64,000 bases of DNA from Paragonimus westermani (lineage: Eukaryota > Platyhelminthes > Trematoda > Plagiorchiida > Troglotrematidae), in contig QNGE01001677.1 in NCBI GenBank assembly GCA_008508345.1, positions 1 through 64,000 of the forward strand. The letters are read 5' to 3'. Below the pieces are notes generated by a model that was given only the letters and a program-made list of their open reading frames with translations, had not been told where the DNA came from and did not search any database. Numbering within the stretch: the stretch's first letter is position 1; every line of letters begins with the position of its first letter. A program made the translations under genes and the position numbers. Shown in pieces: positions 1-11,125 of this stretch.

Positions 1-279
1 ATGATCAATCCATCCCAACCTTACCCTTTTTTATTGCGTCACGCACCGTTCAAACCTCCTCTGCCCAGTCCACCCCCCATACCGCCATTGCCCCAACATA
101 CCTTACTGACACTTCCAAAATTTTCTGTCAAGGACACAGACGCAAGGGACATTCCGTTAGTTATCGATGCGCTTACCCTAACCGCATCAGACCGAGGGAC
201 GTCACCAAAGTCTCTGATTCACAAAGACCCTTCTGCTTCGGACATTTTTAAAGGTCTAAAGATGACGCCGAACAAGGAA

Positions 280-1013
280 AATGTAATCAGTTTATTGCTT
301 TTGAATGCATGCTCACTGGCCGATAAGATGCACATTTTTAGTCCCCTCATTTTTTATATAATCCATGCATTGTTCTGGTCACTAAAGCTTGGCGTACCAT
401 TGAGACTTCAAACACACAACTAAATGCTATAGGTTATCATGTATTCCGTAAAAATCGTGGTGTAGGACGTGGCGGTTGATGTTTAGGTTACTTCAGGGAG
501 CAGTATTCTGCAACTATACTCGATGAGCCGTGTCTTGATAGAACCAATGACTCAATGTGGCTATCACTATCAACCGAATCCCGTGAACTGTTCTTAGGAT
601 GTGTCTACAGACCACATAACGCCTCTCATGACGACATGAGCAATCTTATCAGTGGGCTAAATTATGTATCAACATTGCCCACACAGCACAAAATAATTGG
701 TGGAGATTTCAATATGCCCAATATCTTTCGGACCTCCCTCACAGCTCCTGTGAATCAGGCAGAGCTTCTTGCACGTATCCAAGTAAATGGTTGGCGCCAA
801 CATGTCTCAGCACCTACCAGACTAGACCACACTTCAGATCTCATTTTTACAACAGGTGTCTCTTCTGCTAAAGTATCCGTCCTAGAACGGTTCCCAGGAA
901 GTAATCACAACGTGGTCAACCTCATGTTTGACCTAAAAGCTGTAATAGCGTTCAACATAGTAAGTTACCGCCAGATAAAATTAATCGACTGGAATACGTT
1001 CGCGCTCTGTTGA
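280..1013 (+). pseudogene. LINE APE-type endonuclease domain (broken)
   Basis: This is the apurinic-like endonuclease that nicks target DNA to prime LINE reverse transcription. Visible signatures in order are the N-terminal LLNACSLADKM block near 290-330, a degraded ETWL-like block (VTKAWRT) near 380, GCVYRPH near 600, GGDFNMPN near 705-720 (catalytic GDFN motif), the STRLD-like block (APTRLDHTSDLIF) near 815-850, and GSNHN near 898-910, replacing the usual SDH. The frame changes near 420-555 and there is an in-frame stop near 480. Loss of the SDH aspartate and the interruptions make it inactive. The open part, 555-1,013, is 152 codons. Confidence 0.8.
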
Positions 1014-1639
1014 GGTCACTGGTGTGGAACATCCTTTTTGACCTCTGACCCTAGTGTTGCAACCGGAGTATTTACTGAACACTTCAAATTTTGTATGAAC
1101 ATTTCAACCCCGGAAAAATCAAAACGCCATAGCGTGTGTGGTAAAACCTGGACCCTCATTCCAAAATAGAAATGTAAGCTCAAAAATCTGAAATCACGAT
1201 ACCGAAAAACACATGACTTCTCCCTTATTATTCAAATGCACAAAATGTTTGACACTAGAAACTAGAACCAAAATGCTCCACATAAATGAGGGAAATCGTG
1301 CGCTGAACAGCAAAGAGAAGAGCTCTGAGTTGATGCAGTTATTTAAACGCAGAAACTGTACAAGAGACCCTATCATCTCATTAGTTACATTAAGGACCAA
1401 AACAACCCTAGATGATCCCGTAACAATCTGCGAGGCCTCCAATTCGTATTTTTCTGCATCCTTCAACACTGAAAAATTTATTGCCCCCACCTCTCCCTGT
1501 AAAAACAAGCACGTTCCCAAGCCACGTTACTGTTGATGCAATAAAATACGCCCTCTGTTAGCTACTGTCAAAATCTCTTATCTTCCTGGTCCAGAGGGTA
1601 CACACCCTGTTGTTCTCAAACACGGGAGGATGACATCAC

Positions 1640-2563
1640 CTTCGTTTTGCTTAAGATTCATACACTTTCTCTATCGTTAGGTTCCTCCCCTCTCCAATGG
1701 AAAAATTCGATACTTCAGCCCCGTTACAAAGGTGGGTTGGGACAAAACATCAACAATTATCGTCTCATTAACCATACTCCAACTTGTTGTAGAGTGTTGG
1801 AGGGGATAATAAAATGTCGCATGGTTGAATTTTTATTATCACAAAATCTCATAAACCTATTCCAGCATGGGTCGCTAAGCAAACGTTCGTGCATGACGTG
1901 TCAGCTGGAATTCTTTAATCATGTTACAATATCTTCTGATTCAGGGAATGCAGTTATTATTATACTCCTGGATATGCAAAAAGCTTTTGATCGTGTGCCT
2001 AATAAGCGCCTTCAGATCAAAATGGTATCTTTCGGTATACGTGACCCATTACTCAGCTGGTTCGCTCCATACCTTGTGGACCGCACACAAACAGTGAAAC
2101 TAGGAGATAACAGCTCAACGCCAAGACCAGTCACCGGCGGAGTGATTCAAGGTATATAGATGATATATGTAAGGTTATCACCATGGCTAACTAGTCCAAT
2201 TCGCTGATGACATCAAACTTGTCTATACTTTTCCTACTGGCGATCTCAATTCTTCTTTAGGAAATATACGGGAGGACATCATGTCATTAGAGTCTTGGTG
2301 TCAAACTTGGCTGATGAAATTCTCAGCCAATAAATCCACCTCTGTCGCACACGGTTGTCATATACCAGAGGACTTTATAAAGCTGGATGGCCATGTTATT
2401 TTAGCTGCCAACCCAGTCCGCGACCTAGGTATACGTTACTCAAACTCATTCAATTTTGCTGAACATATATCTTTCCTAGAAGCTAAAACTAGACGAACGA
2501 TTGGATACACCAAGCACTCATTCTTCCTTCCTGCAGCTCGACTGCACCTTTATAAGCTGTGCG
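1640..2563 (+). pseudogene. LINE reverse transcriptase (broken)
   Basis: Reverse transcriptase fragments of the same LINE. Codons 1,647-2,159 carry the finger/palm entry (NNYRLINHTPTCCRVLE), motif A (LLDMQKAFDRVP, with the catalytic aspartate pattern of an AFD box) and the start of motif B (PVTGGVIQGI). The frame is then lost; the FADDIKLVYTFP catalytic box can be read near 2,200-2,235 in another frame. Codons from 2,281 continue with MSLESWCQTWLMKFSANK and the RDLGIRYSNSFNF thumb block. The expected RPQLEYC segment is missing because the sequence switches to the Penelope-like element at about 2,563. Confidence 0.8.
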
Positions 2564-3296
2564 TGAATGGCAAGAATAGGCACATATCCTTCTTCTGAAC
2601 CGTCAATACGGGCTCAGAGCTCTTATTCAACATCTTATGTGCATCAATGAATTTGTCGGGGTGTCCATTTGTTAATAAAGTTCTCCTCAACAACTCCTGT
2701 TCTGTCTTCGGAGTGTCCGGAGTACAAATACGTTTGGCTCTCTGAAACAGTGTCTTAATTGAACCCCGTTTGTATGCAATAGGAGCGAAACTTAAAAACT
2801 GCAGATATTGACCACCCCAAGTTGCTTCGCGGTCAACTGAGCGTTGTAAAGTACCATCCGCACGTCTAGTAATAAGTATATCCAAAAAAGGTAAACTATT
2901 GTTCGACTCCACTTTGTGAGATAAAGATAGGTTTGGGTGAATATTATTGAGAAAGTTAAAGAACAAGTCAAAATGAATAGCGTTAGTAAAAATAAGAATA
3001 TCATCAACGTATCTTTTGTACAATAACGAATCGGCTATATATTCCGGGACTCGCCGCTCAATCATTCCTAAGAAGATATCTGCTTGTGTTGGGCTCAACG
3101 GACTACCCATGGCAACACCGTCTATCTGGTTGTATGCAAATCCCTCAAAATCGAAACGAACGTTTTCTGTACATAACAAAATAATATCTTTAAGGTATTC
3201 AAGTGGAACACCTATATCACAGTTCTGACTCGAAATAAAATCACAAAAAGTCAACTGTCTCACGAAGAGAAACACTTTTAGAAAGGGAATCAACAT
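2550..3296 (-). pseudogene. PLE reverse transcriptase, motifs B-E
   Basis: A 248-codon open stretch holding the palm of a Penelope-like reverse transcriptase. The substrate-binding block AMGSPLSPTQADIF and the catalytic YVDD box (residues around 85-100) are intact. The downstream block NNSLPFLDILITRR is also PLE-typical. The last residues after about LPF come from the neighbouring LINE sequence, not from the PLE. The upstream part of the enzyme is in other frames, so the protein cannot be made whole. Confidence 0.85.
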
Positions 3297-4010
3297 CCAT
3301 GGAATACATTACTTGGGTACTCACCGAAGTGTTTTCTGAAATTTCAACTAATTCGAAAGAATCCTTCGAGTAATGTGGGGATAAGACTTTACGGATGGGA
3401 TCCAAAATGTCCACTAGCCAGCGAGCCACTTTATGTTACGCGGAATTGTTCATGCATTGGACGAAGAGGTGTACCATCCTTGTGTGCTTTTGGAGCATCT
3501 CTCAATCGGGGTGTTTCCGTGCCGACTGGTTTCAGCTGTCTATACTGAGCTTCAGATATGTGTCCATGTGATAGCAATATCTGAAGTTGTCTCGACACCT
3601 GCTTTTCCACCAATATGTTATTCTTGGCTGTCCGGTCTACTTTGAACCTCCTCTGGTCCTCCAAAATGATATTCATTTCCTTAAATATTCGTCTTTGGTC
3701 ATGACTAACACACCAGGGCCTTTATCCGGTTTGAGAAATAACAAATGCTGCATCTCTTTCAGTTCCTTCATGGCCCGACAGTGTTCCTGCTTTAGACAGC
3801 ACTGTTGACGAATGAGTGCCGACAAAAACTGGTTGGAGATATCCACCAATTTTGCACGGAACCAGCTTGTCTCATCAGGAGATGTAGGCGCCAGTTCCTT
3901 CAGTTGTTCGTGCATGCATTCAAATTGAACTTGTGTGTTCAACTTGTTAACGTTCTTAGGCGAAATCTTTAAATTCAGTCCAAGTGAGAGGACCTCCAGC
4001 TGCGTCTAAG
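2560..4010 (-). mobile_element. Penelope-like retroelement (PLE), decayed, 3' end missing
   Basis: Four frame-shifted blocks on the minus strand together form a Penelope-type reverse transcriptase. From the N-terminal side they are: about 3,673-3,942 with LKPDKGPGVLVM (the PLE KPDKG motif); 3,431-3,676 with RLRDAPKAHKDGTPLRP (equivalent of the GLPKxHK block); 3,241-3,429 with MYSMDVDSLSKSVSLRETV (motif A region); and 2,550-3,296 with DGVAMGSPLSPTQADIFL and the catalytic YKRYVDDILIF. PLEs normally end in a GIY-YIG endonuclease. Here homology stops just after KKDMCLFLPF at about 2,565, so the endonuclease is absent. PLEs are common in flatworm genomes and some carry hammerhead ribozymes; none could be confirmed here. 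Confidence 0.88.
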
Positions 4011-4719
4011 TGAACGCTATAGACGAAAGGTTGTGCACATGTTTAAAACCATCACCAGGAAACACTCATTTCGGCTGATCGTGAAAGGGAGCACCGCAGA
4101 GAGCGACGAGTTCTACCGCTAGTTGATTCAATGGTGTCTCGAGAAAAGATCTCACATTTCATTCGGCACACAAATGACAAGCCAACAAGAACTTCGGCGA
4201 AGCGATTTTGGGTTTTCACGAACTTGTTGATCTTTTCCCGACTGGCATCGATATGCGAACATGTTGATCTCACACAAAATTACGATTTCTATATAAACAT
4301 TCAGTCAGAAAATATCAGATTCCATTATTCGTCATACATCATATGACCATTTTACGTCCCTCTGCTTATCACGTAATTTTGCTCTCCATTCTTGATTCCA
4401 CGATAAATTCTAACGCAAAACAACATTCCATAACGTCCGGAAAATCGAAATCCTATACTGGTTGAACAATTCGTGAGGTCCGTGGAATTCCGTCGATCTG
4501 AGGAAATAGCGAATTCCAGTCCAGAAGATCGTCCATTTCTCCGGAAAAATTGGGACCCACCTATCTTCCTTCATCCTCCCAAAAGTTTCTACACATTTCT
4601 TCGAGGCCGTCTACATCGACTGATGGCGAAATTCTTGGAATGTTCATTTTCTTCATCCTGAAAAATCTTTTTTTCTGGCATGACCTTGAACATAAGGCCA
4701 AGTTAGCCTTGTAAAGCAA
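4011..4719. other. Unassigned sequence between PLE and dispersed repeat
   Basis: No recognisable coding domain or RNA gene. It may be the 5' region of the Penelope-like element on the minus strand, because it lies directly upstream of that element's N-terminal block. No tandem or terminal repeat boundary was found to prove this. Confidence 0.3.
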
Positions 4720-5365
4720 GAATTGATGTAGCTGTTAATCCTGGACGACCAGTGGTTGTTCAAGCAACGTTGAGTCTTCTCGTAACGTCTATCAATATAT
4801 TGTATTCACGATAGTCACGTCTGTAAGTAGCGAGCGTCTATAAACTCTGAGCCTGTCGAGCAACCAATTCGGATTCAAAAACGACGACGGGCGTACTAGC
4901 GAGTTTCTTATTAATAAGGTGCTAACGTTCAAAAACTAATTGATAAACCTAATAGTGAAAGACAACAACAAACCTCGATGTTGAATCCACCAAGTATACA
5001 AGTTCCGAGATTAACGGTTCACGTAAATATGACCGAATGCAACAGTCACGTAATGGCGAAGCGGTCAGGCGAAAATGAAAACAGGGTACATAAAAACAAA
5101 GGTCTGACAAAAGAAAGTGTGGGAGAAAAACTACGCGGAAACAAGTTTTACAAGTGACTGTATCAAGATTTATTGATACATCGAGATCCGCATTCATAGG
5201 AGAAATAATTTGTTACGCGCGTAAGTTGAACGGTAGTGTCAGATTGTAAGAAAAGCTCGTAATCGGTATAAGTAATTTAAACTCGAGAACGTGGCCAACA
5301 ACATTCTATCAACACATAAAAATCATCAAGCACTCACGCAACCAGCTACTTCAACAGCAACAACT
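4720..5365 (+). repeat. Unclassified dispersed repeat, copy A (uninterrupted)
   Basis: About 640 bp that align in the same orientation with 24,150-25,175. Shared blocks include ACGATAGTCACGTCTGTAAG, the stretch GACCGAATGCAACAGTCACG, AGATCCGCATTCATAGGAGA and AGAAAAGCTCGTAATCGGTA. No coding domain, terminal inverted repeat or LTR was identified. This copy has the AATCATCAAG-CACTCACGCA site at about 5,321-5,340 without an insertion. It therefore serves as the empty-site reference for the element inserted in copy B. Confidence 0.75.
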
Positions 5366-5898
5366 CAACATTTTTTATCGAATATTGAACATTTCGAGAA
5401 CTATCGTCTCAGAAGCAAACGAGCCAACTGCCCCTTCATAAACTAGAGTGTTCGTCTAGTATTTTGTCCGTTTTATTACTCTGGTTCCATAATCAGTGTA
5501 TTGTACAGTTAAAAATTAAATGTACGGTATGGGGTTTACGTTAAAATGTATGTACTGATCACGCCTATCCGAGCGTGTTTCTCACAGATGCGTTGAGAAA
5601 TGTACCATTCGTATTATTATTATTGTTTCCACTACATCACCCACCCCATTTTGTTTTACTGAACTGATGCGTCATCAAATGTCCGCGGCGCGAGTGGCCA
5701 TTCTTGTGTTGGTCTGCTGGCGTGTCGGTCCACCTCTGACCTTGCTGGTCCTGTTGAGAAGCTATTGATTTTGCTGGACGAGACTATCGTCGCGAACGAT
5801 TGAGGTTTGCCTTTAGTAATTATTGATGCATTTTGTTAATACTACCGTAGGAAATTGTTGAATCCAATCTTGTTCTCATTTTGGGGATCCGTTTATTT

Positions 5899-5935
5899 GG
5901 GCTACGCGTAACTCAACAATCAGACGTGAATCGTT
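5899..5935 (+). repeat. 37-bp direct repeat, unit 1
   Basis: Starts GGGCTACGCGTAACTCAACA and is repeated exactly at 6,187-6,223, 288 bp away. The flanking sequence is not repeated. Confidence 0.85.
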
Positions 5936-6186
5936 ACAGTACTCAATCTGACGAAGCTTGAAATTTGTTGATGCCAAGGAATTCCGACCCCATGGAACCC
6001 AAGGAAGACTCGGGATATGACAGGCAAGTCCGTTGTTCTGTAGATGCTGTTTCAGTTTCTGGCTCAGGCCATAGCCGTAGATCCACATGCAGTCTAGAGT
6101 TTGCAGGCCAGATGTACGTTGTTGCTGGCTGAGCTTAAGGAACGAGAAGTCATAGCGGAAGTCACATTGGAGCGTAAGCTGGAGCA

Positions 6187-6223
6187 GGGCTACGCGTAAC
6201 TCAACAATCAGACGTGAATCGTT
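6187..6223 (+). repeat. 37-bp direct repeat, unit 2
   Basis: Identical to 5,899-5,935 over 37 bp. The two units bracket about 250 bp of unrecognised sequence. Confidence 0.85.
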
Positions 6224-8569
6224 GCAAGTTGATTTGTTGCATCAATTGGGTCTCCATAAGGTGATCGCCGACCTAATGCTCAAGATTGTGCCAGAAGATA
6301 CGTGCTTGGAGGATGAAGGGGTTTGTATTTGCGAAAAATGTGATCAGTATTCCATGTATATATTGTTGGGAAAGTGTGAAAAAAATTGTAGTGATGCGAC
6401 GTACGTGGATTCGCATATACTTTTGTGGGGACCGGATGGACCTCTCGACCGGATGTCATTCTTCGCTCAAATTCCGAAGAATTTTGAGGAGCTCGCGATA
6501 TGCTCAACCATCGCGGGTTTTTGAGTGTCCGGGCGGGATGGAATTTTTTCTCGCGCGGTATATATCAGCGGAACCTGAAATGGAAAGTGAAATCACGCGA
6601 TGAACGGGAGAAGGTAAAAATGACTGTGAGCTATGGCGAGCAATGGAACATATGATATTCTGGCATAATCTGCCATGTGACGTTAACAGCATTGTATTAA
6701 TTGATGAAATATATACCATATGCGAGCAGCTGTTATCAAATAACGTGAAAAGTGGTCGATTGTCAGCTTTTCCTAGTATACGATTACTGTCGAATATAAA
6801 TGTTGATTATGTCTGTACGGCCGGTATATAGAACGGAAAGAATGTTCGGCAATACCGGGAAGTTGTCAGGTCGGCTACTAGGGGGAAAAAAAGATTCGCA
6901 ACTCAAGGTTATTATGTAATCATGGGACGAAGATGTTGAGTTTTGTTTCCAAAAATTTTGGCGTGTTCAGCTCTTGCATAATGTTTTACAACACAGACGC
7001 TCAAGCTACCACTAAGTATAGAGTGAGGACGTACCAGGATGATTTGGTTACTGCTAACGGGCATATGTTTATTGACACCTATACGTGTTGACTATAGATA
7101 TGTTCTCTTGTTCGTTGACAAGCCAAAAATTACAAGATCTATCAAGAAATCGGTAGTTTCGATTGGTTTGAGGGGTGCGTGACGTAACATCACGCAACAC
7201 AGAGGGTTTTTCGTCAGATGTTATTGGGTCCGTTTTCAAAATAACGTCCTCAGACAGGTGGACCTTGAAAATGGACATGACGTGCGTTATTGTTAGGAAG
7301 ATTTTCAAGTTTCCTTTGAATTGACGTATATTCTTACTGGCTCCAATTACATACGGGATTTTTTCTAAATGTAGGATTATTTTACTCGGAAAAAATTTGA
7401 ACGCAGTTTTTCCGGGATTTAAGAGCTGTCAAGGTGAACTCCTTGATTCTGAAGCTAAACTTCTACCCGTGTTGTAAGTAGGTCGCGATGCTGACGGTGA
7501 ATCTGTTGCCATAGACTAGATTATACATGGTTTCAAGGTTAAGCACAAGACGCCGCAGCCAAAGATGGTCAATTGCAAGCGTCTGTCGGCGTTCTCTGGA
7601 GCTCAGAAAAAATGAACAACTCGATAAGCTTTCCAGAGTTGGCCTACAAGACTTGCGCAGGTGGCTGTGTATGAACGTGCAGTACACAAACTGGGGTCAT
7701 ATAAACAGTTTGTGAAGGTGTAATCAGTGAAGCATAAGGACTATACTAGCCTAGAAGGCAGGCTTAGTCGTCTTCACTTCGGAGATCCCTGCTTGTGGAC
7801 CCAGATCTCACAGAACATTCATGAATCAGTTACAGTAGCACACGGCAAGGGAACACATGGATTGAGCAGACATTGGACCTCCGAGAAACCTCTGGAGGTG
7901 TTAGGAGCTGGGCGGAACATCTCTCCTGGCTGGCCACATATCCGCAGAAAGCTGAAGAGTAACCTGAACATGAGGCCTGATTAATTCGGAAAACTAGGGG
8001 AGTGGTGACCGCTTTTGCGCCAGGAAACACCGGCAGACTGTTCAAACCTACCCGTTCCACCGGTCCTAAGCAACCGTGTGCCATTAAAGTTCTAAGCGAG
8101 ACGTATTGCACACCCACCCAAAGTAAATCCAAAAAGTCAGAGCGGTGGACGGAACACTTAGGGGCAGTTTGACTGGCCTCCTTCTGCAACTGTATCAATT
8201 CACGGCCGATCATTGAGGTGTTCTCAGGTATTCCACCATTTGTTGGGAAACGGCAATTTCTCTACAGAATTCTCCCATATCTGCCAAGAGGAATAAAATT
8301 TCCTGTTTTGGGTATTTGAGTGCTGCCAGTATTCTGGAAAATTCGAGTTTCGCGCATGCTTATGGTTAGTCCCTTGAGTGCACTAGGCCCAAGGCCTTCT
8401 GAAACTAACAAATGTAGCCGCTGCGCACCACTGTATTGCCTTTCGACTAAGTGACAAATAAAGCTCGTTTGAGAGCCGTCTTTGCCCTTTTTTGTTGGGG
8501 TGTTCTAAGTTGCGAGTATTTTGTCGTGATACTTGCGTTCTGATTTTCGTCCGTGATCTAAGTATTGCC

Positions 8570-9245
8570 GACGGCCTTTGCGGTCGTACTTGCCCTCCTG
8601 TCTCAGGAAGTCTCAACAACGCAAACATCTGCGTTCGATGTTCCCATCGCGTGGCACCAGCGAGTGTGCAGCGTACAGTTGGGAAGCGAGTATTTGGTAG
8701 TGATTTCCAGGTGAGTACTTTCTCTCCCCACTTGCATTCATACAGACTCAAGTGGTTAGGTCATATGCTAAGGATGCCAAGCAGTAGTTGTCTGCCACAC
8801 CCAGTACTCTTCGCCGGCGGTGCTGTTGACTGGTGTAAGGTATAGGGTGGACAGATGATGACCTGGTCTGGGAAAAATGTAGTTCACAAAGGGGCTCACC
8901 GATGTGGGCCGGGTTCTTCCCCTAGGTTGGGGACCTCGCGACTACCAGACTCGGTGTCTGGAGACTTTAAGTGAGATGGTGGCTAGTGGACCTCAGTGGC
9001 ATGAGTGTTGTCGTTGGTCACCCGGGTTGTTTTCAAAGTGACGGCTTACTTTCACTTACAGCCCTGTTGTTTGTTCGAAAGGTGTAGGAACCCTGATGCT
9101 GAATGTTTGAATATGGCCGCAACAGTTTTTATTGGCTAGATCCTTTTCCCTCTCCTTCCTTTCTTTCCTCTTCCTGCACGAGGTTTTCCTCTTGTTATGG
9201 TTTTATGGCAGCTTAGCATCAGTGGTAGCTGTTTCAGTCGATCAG
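8570..9245 (+). mobile_element. RTE-like LINE, copy 1 (3' fragment)
   Basis: The C-terminal part and 3' tail of a LINE present in five copies in this window. Readable blocks are GKRVFGSDFQ and YRLKWLGHMLRMPSSSCLPH (8,680-8,810), then a degraded WGPRD-like region. The nucleotide tail at about 9,055-9,210 matches the tail of the copy at 60,225-60,955: both carry GTTGTTTGTT, a GGTGTAGG block, GAATGTTTGAATAT and a pyrimidine-rich segment. Only the post-RT domain and untranslated tail remain. Confidence 0.8.
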
Positions 9246-10154
9246 CTCAGGCTATGGACAACGTCTGAGTATGCAGTGTGCGTTCACATTAATGGCTGCT
9301 TTTTCCTGAATAACTTTCAACATGATCACCACAGGGAATGTACGCATGCTGGGAATGATGAGAAAGTTGCATTCAACACGTTCGAGATATATGTTGTATA
9401 TCATTTTTGAATCCGCTGATTGTCATACTGGCCGGGACATTTTTCCGCACCGCGAAAGATAGTTGGCACCCTAAACATCAAGCAGTGGCATGCTGAAAAG
9501 CATACCTCCTAATGATCGACAGGTAGCTTTGGTTAATCCATTTCCGTGTGCTACTTTGCATAAGCGCCACGCGACCTCCGTCTAGTTGCAAACAGTGTAG
9601 TAGGCTGAACAGAGCTAAATGTCGAGGATTCTGGATGAAAAGATGGGACATGTTACTCTTTTACTGCGCCGTTCCATGTACGCACGATGTGGAAACAGTC
9701 ACTGGGAAGTCATTTTCAGCCATTTCTAGGAACAACATTTTGTCGACTAGTACCCACCTGAGGTTCCGAAAAAAATAGATAGGATATCTCAGAGGGAAGG
9801 AAGCTGGGAACGTTGTCATAAGTTATTCACTGCCAAATATCCTGTTAGCCACGTTGAAGCACAATGCAATTATTGTATGGTCATATTTTTGCCTTCAAAA
9901 CGCCGCGAAATTGAGGGTTCCCCGGTTATAGAAGGACGCGTTTCAGCTCGAAAATTGCAATGTGCGCATTTAGATGATTAAAGAGTGGGCTAAAGCCAAT
10001 GACGGGTCTCATCGCGAAAACTGTGGGTAATAACCAAATTATTACCTTCGGAAACTAATCGATATATTCCAATTTTCTCGTCAACACTGTTTATTTGCGA
10101 TTGATGAACCATAGGTACTCTACCTGAAACTTCCATTTTAATGCACTTAGTCAG
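9246..10154. other. Unassigned
   Basis: No domain, RNA gene or repeat recognised. Scattered open frames of under 80 codons on both strands look random. Confidence 0.3.
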
Positions 10155-11125
10155 AATAGAATAACACTGCTCAACACCAAAACCAGTGACTAGTGAGTTG
10201 GTCCAAGGAAGCATTCCGGATCCGTTACTCTTCTTAATGTACACAGATGGCTTATACGGCGTAAGTAAACATAGCAAGCTCTTTCTGTTTGCTGGCGACA
10301 TCAAAATCGTTTACACATTCCGCCAACACAGTGACATCAATTTCTATCCACAAAATATACGACAGGACCTAGCGTCATTGCAGTTGTGATGCAAAACACG
10401 GCTTATGTCGTTCTCAGCGAACAAATTTAACATCATCACTTATGGTTGTGTATTACCCCATGGCTCCATCTAACTAGATGATTGTAATATTGGTACAGCC
10501 ACTTCGGCCAAAAATGTAGGAATACGTTACTCAAACTTCTTCAATTTTCCTGAACAAGTATGCTTGCAGGTAACAAAAATAAAGAAACAATAGACCCTAT
10601 TAAAAAGACGTTCAGTCCACCAGCCACGAGGCTGACGCTTTACAAAATGTGTGCTCGTCCTCAATTGGAGTATTGCACTTTCACTCACTGCCATCTACGC
10701 AACTCTGATAGGCTTGATTTGGAAAATTTTCAATGATCGTTCACCGAAAAATAATAGACAGCAGCTTATGGACAGCGGTGTGAAAAAATGGCATTGATCT
10801 ATTATGGTTGCGTAGACCGCAGTTGAACCTGATGCTCCTGTATAAACTCATACACTCCCTTGCGATTACCACAGCATTCACCGCGCACTTGCAACACAGC
10901 CCTCCATAAAGTCGAAGAAATAAAGATTCCACATTGCCAACCCTGATATCCCGGAAGCATATACGTGCAGACTTCTTCCTTTTAAAGCATTGCTACACTT
11001 GGAATGAACCTCCAAATGAAGTCAGAGCCAATAACAACAATCAGCGTGTTAAAGAAGGTTCGGACAGCTATCTCGCGATATCAAACAGTGTTTATCTCCA
11101 AACCCTCTGTATTCCCTAATGACCT
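10155..11125 (+). mobile_element. CR1/Jockey-type LINE, second copy (RT and C-terminal fragment)
   Basis: A decayed copy of the family at 1-2,563. RT motif B reads SELVQGSIPDPLLFLMYTDG at about 10,187-10,250, and the catalytic box is altered to FAGDIKIVYTF (an ADD box with the first aspartate changed). The RYSNFFNF-like block near 10,525 matches the RYSNSFNF block of copy one. ATRLTLYKMCARPQLEYC is readable at 10,625-10,680, a segment that copy one has lost. There are multiple stops between these blocks, so it is inactive. Confidence 0.78.

Larger units (their letters stand above)
1..2563 (+). mobile_element. CR1/Jockey-type LINE, decayed, truncated at both ends
   Basis: A non-LTR retrotransposon body runs from the window edge to about 2,563. 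A proline-rich open frame (1-423) runs into the start of an APE-type endonuclease near 280 (LLLLNACSLADKM, the usual N-terminal signature of CR1-like ORF2). The endonuclease continues to 1,013, followed by a degenerate linker and a reverse transcriptase from about 1,640. Several frameshifts and stops separate the blocks, so it cannot encode a working ORF2. Homology stops at about 2,563, where a Penelope-like element begins in the opposite orientation. A second, more decayed copy of the same family lies at 10,155-11,125. The family level (CR1/Jockey group) rests on domain order and motif style; the exact clade is not established. Confidence 0.8.
5366..8569. other. Unassigned region with one spaced direct repeat
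   Basis: Apart from a 37-bp direct repeat (5,899-5,935 and 6,187-6,223) I see no supportable gene. Open frames of 60-127 codons occur on both strands, the longest at 7,830-8,213 on the minus strand. None shows a known domain. The block at about 5,560-5,640 resembles 14,690-14,745 (both contain a TTCTCACA-type stretch followed by CGTTGAGAAAT), hinting at another old repeat. Confidence 0.4.

Noticed and set aside
4050..4140. Hammerhead-like CGGCTGATCGTGAAAGG upstream of the Penelope-like element
   Set aside because: The core reads CTGATCG rather than CTGANGA, and stems I and III do not form.
5060..5080. A-box-like ATGGCGAAGCGGTCAGG in the dispersed repeat (also in copy B) as a Pol III promoter
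   Set aside because: No B box at a suitable distance in either copy.
5876..6088. Mariner transposase fragment (WIYGYG on the minus strand)
   Set aside because: Only a six-residue resemblance; neighbouring residues do not follow any mariner block.
7830..8213. 127-codon minus-strand frame as a gene
   Set aside because: No domain, no partner exons, and open frames of this size are expected by chance here.
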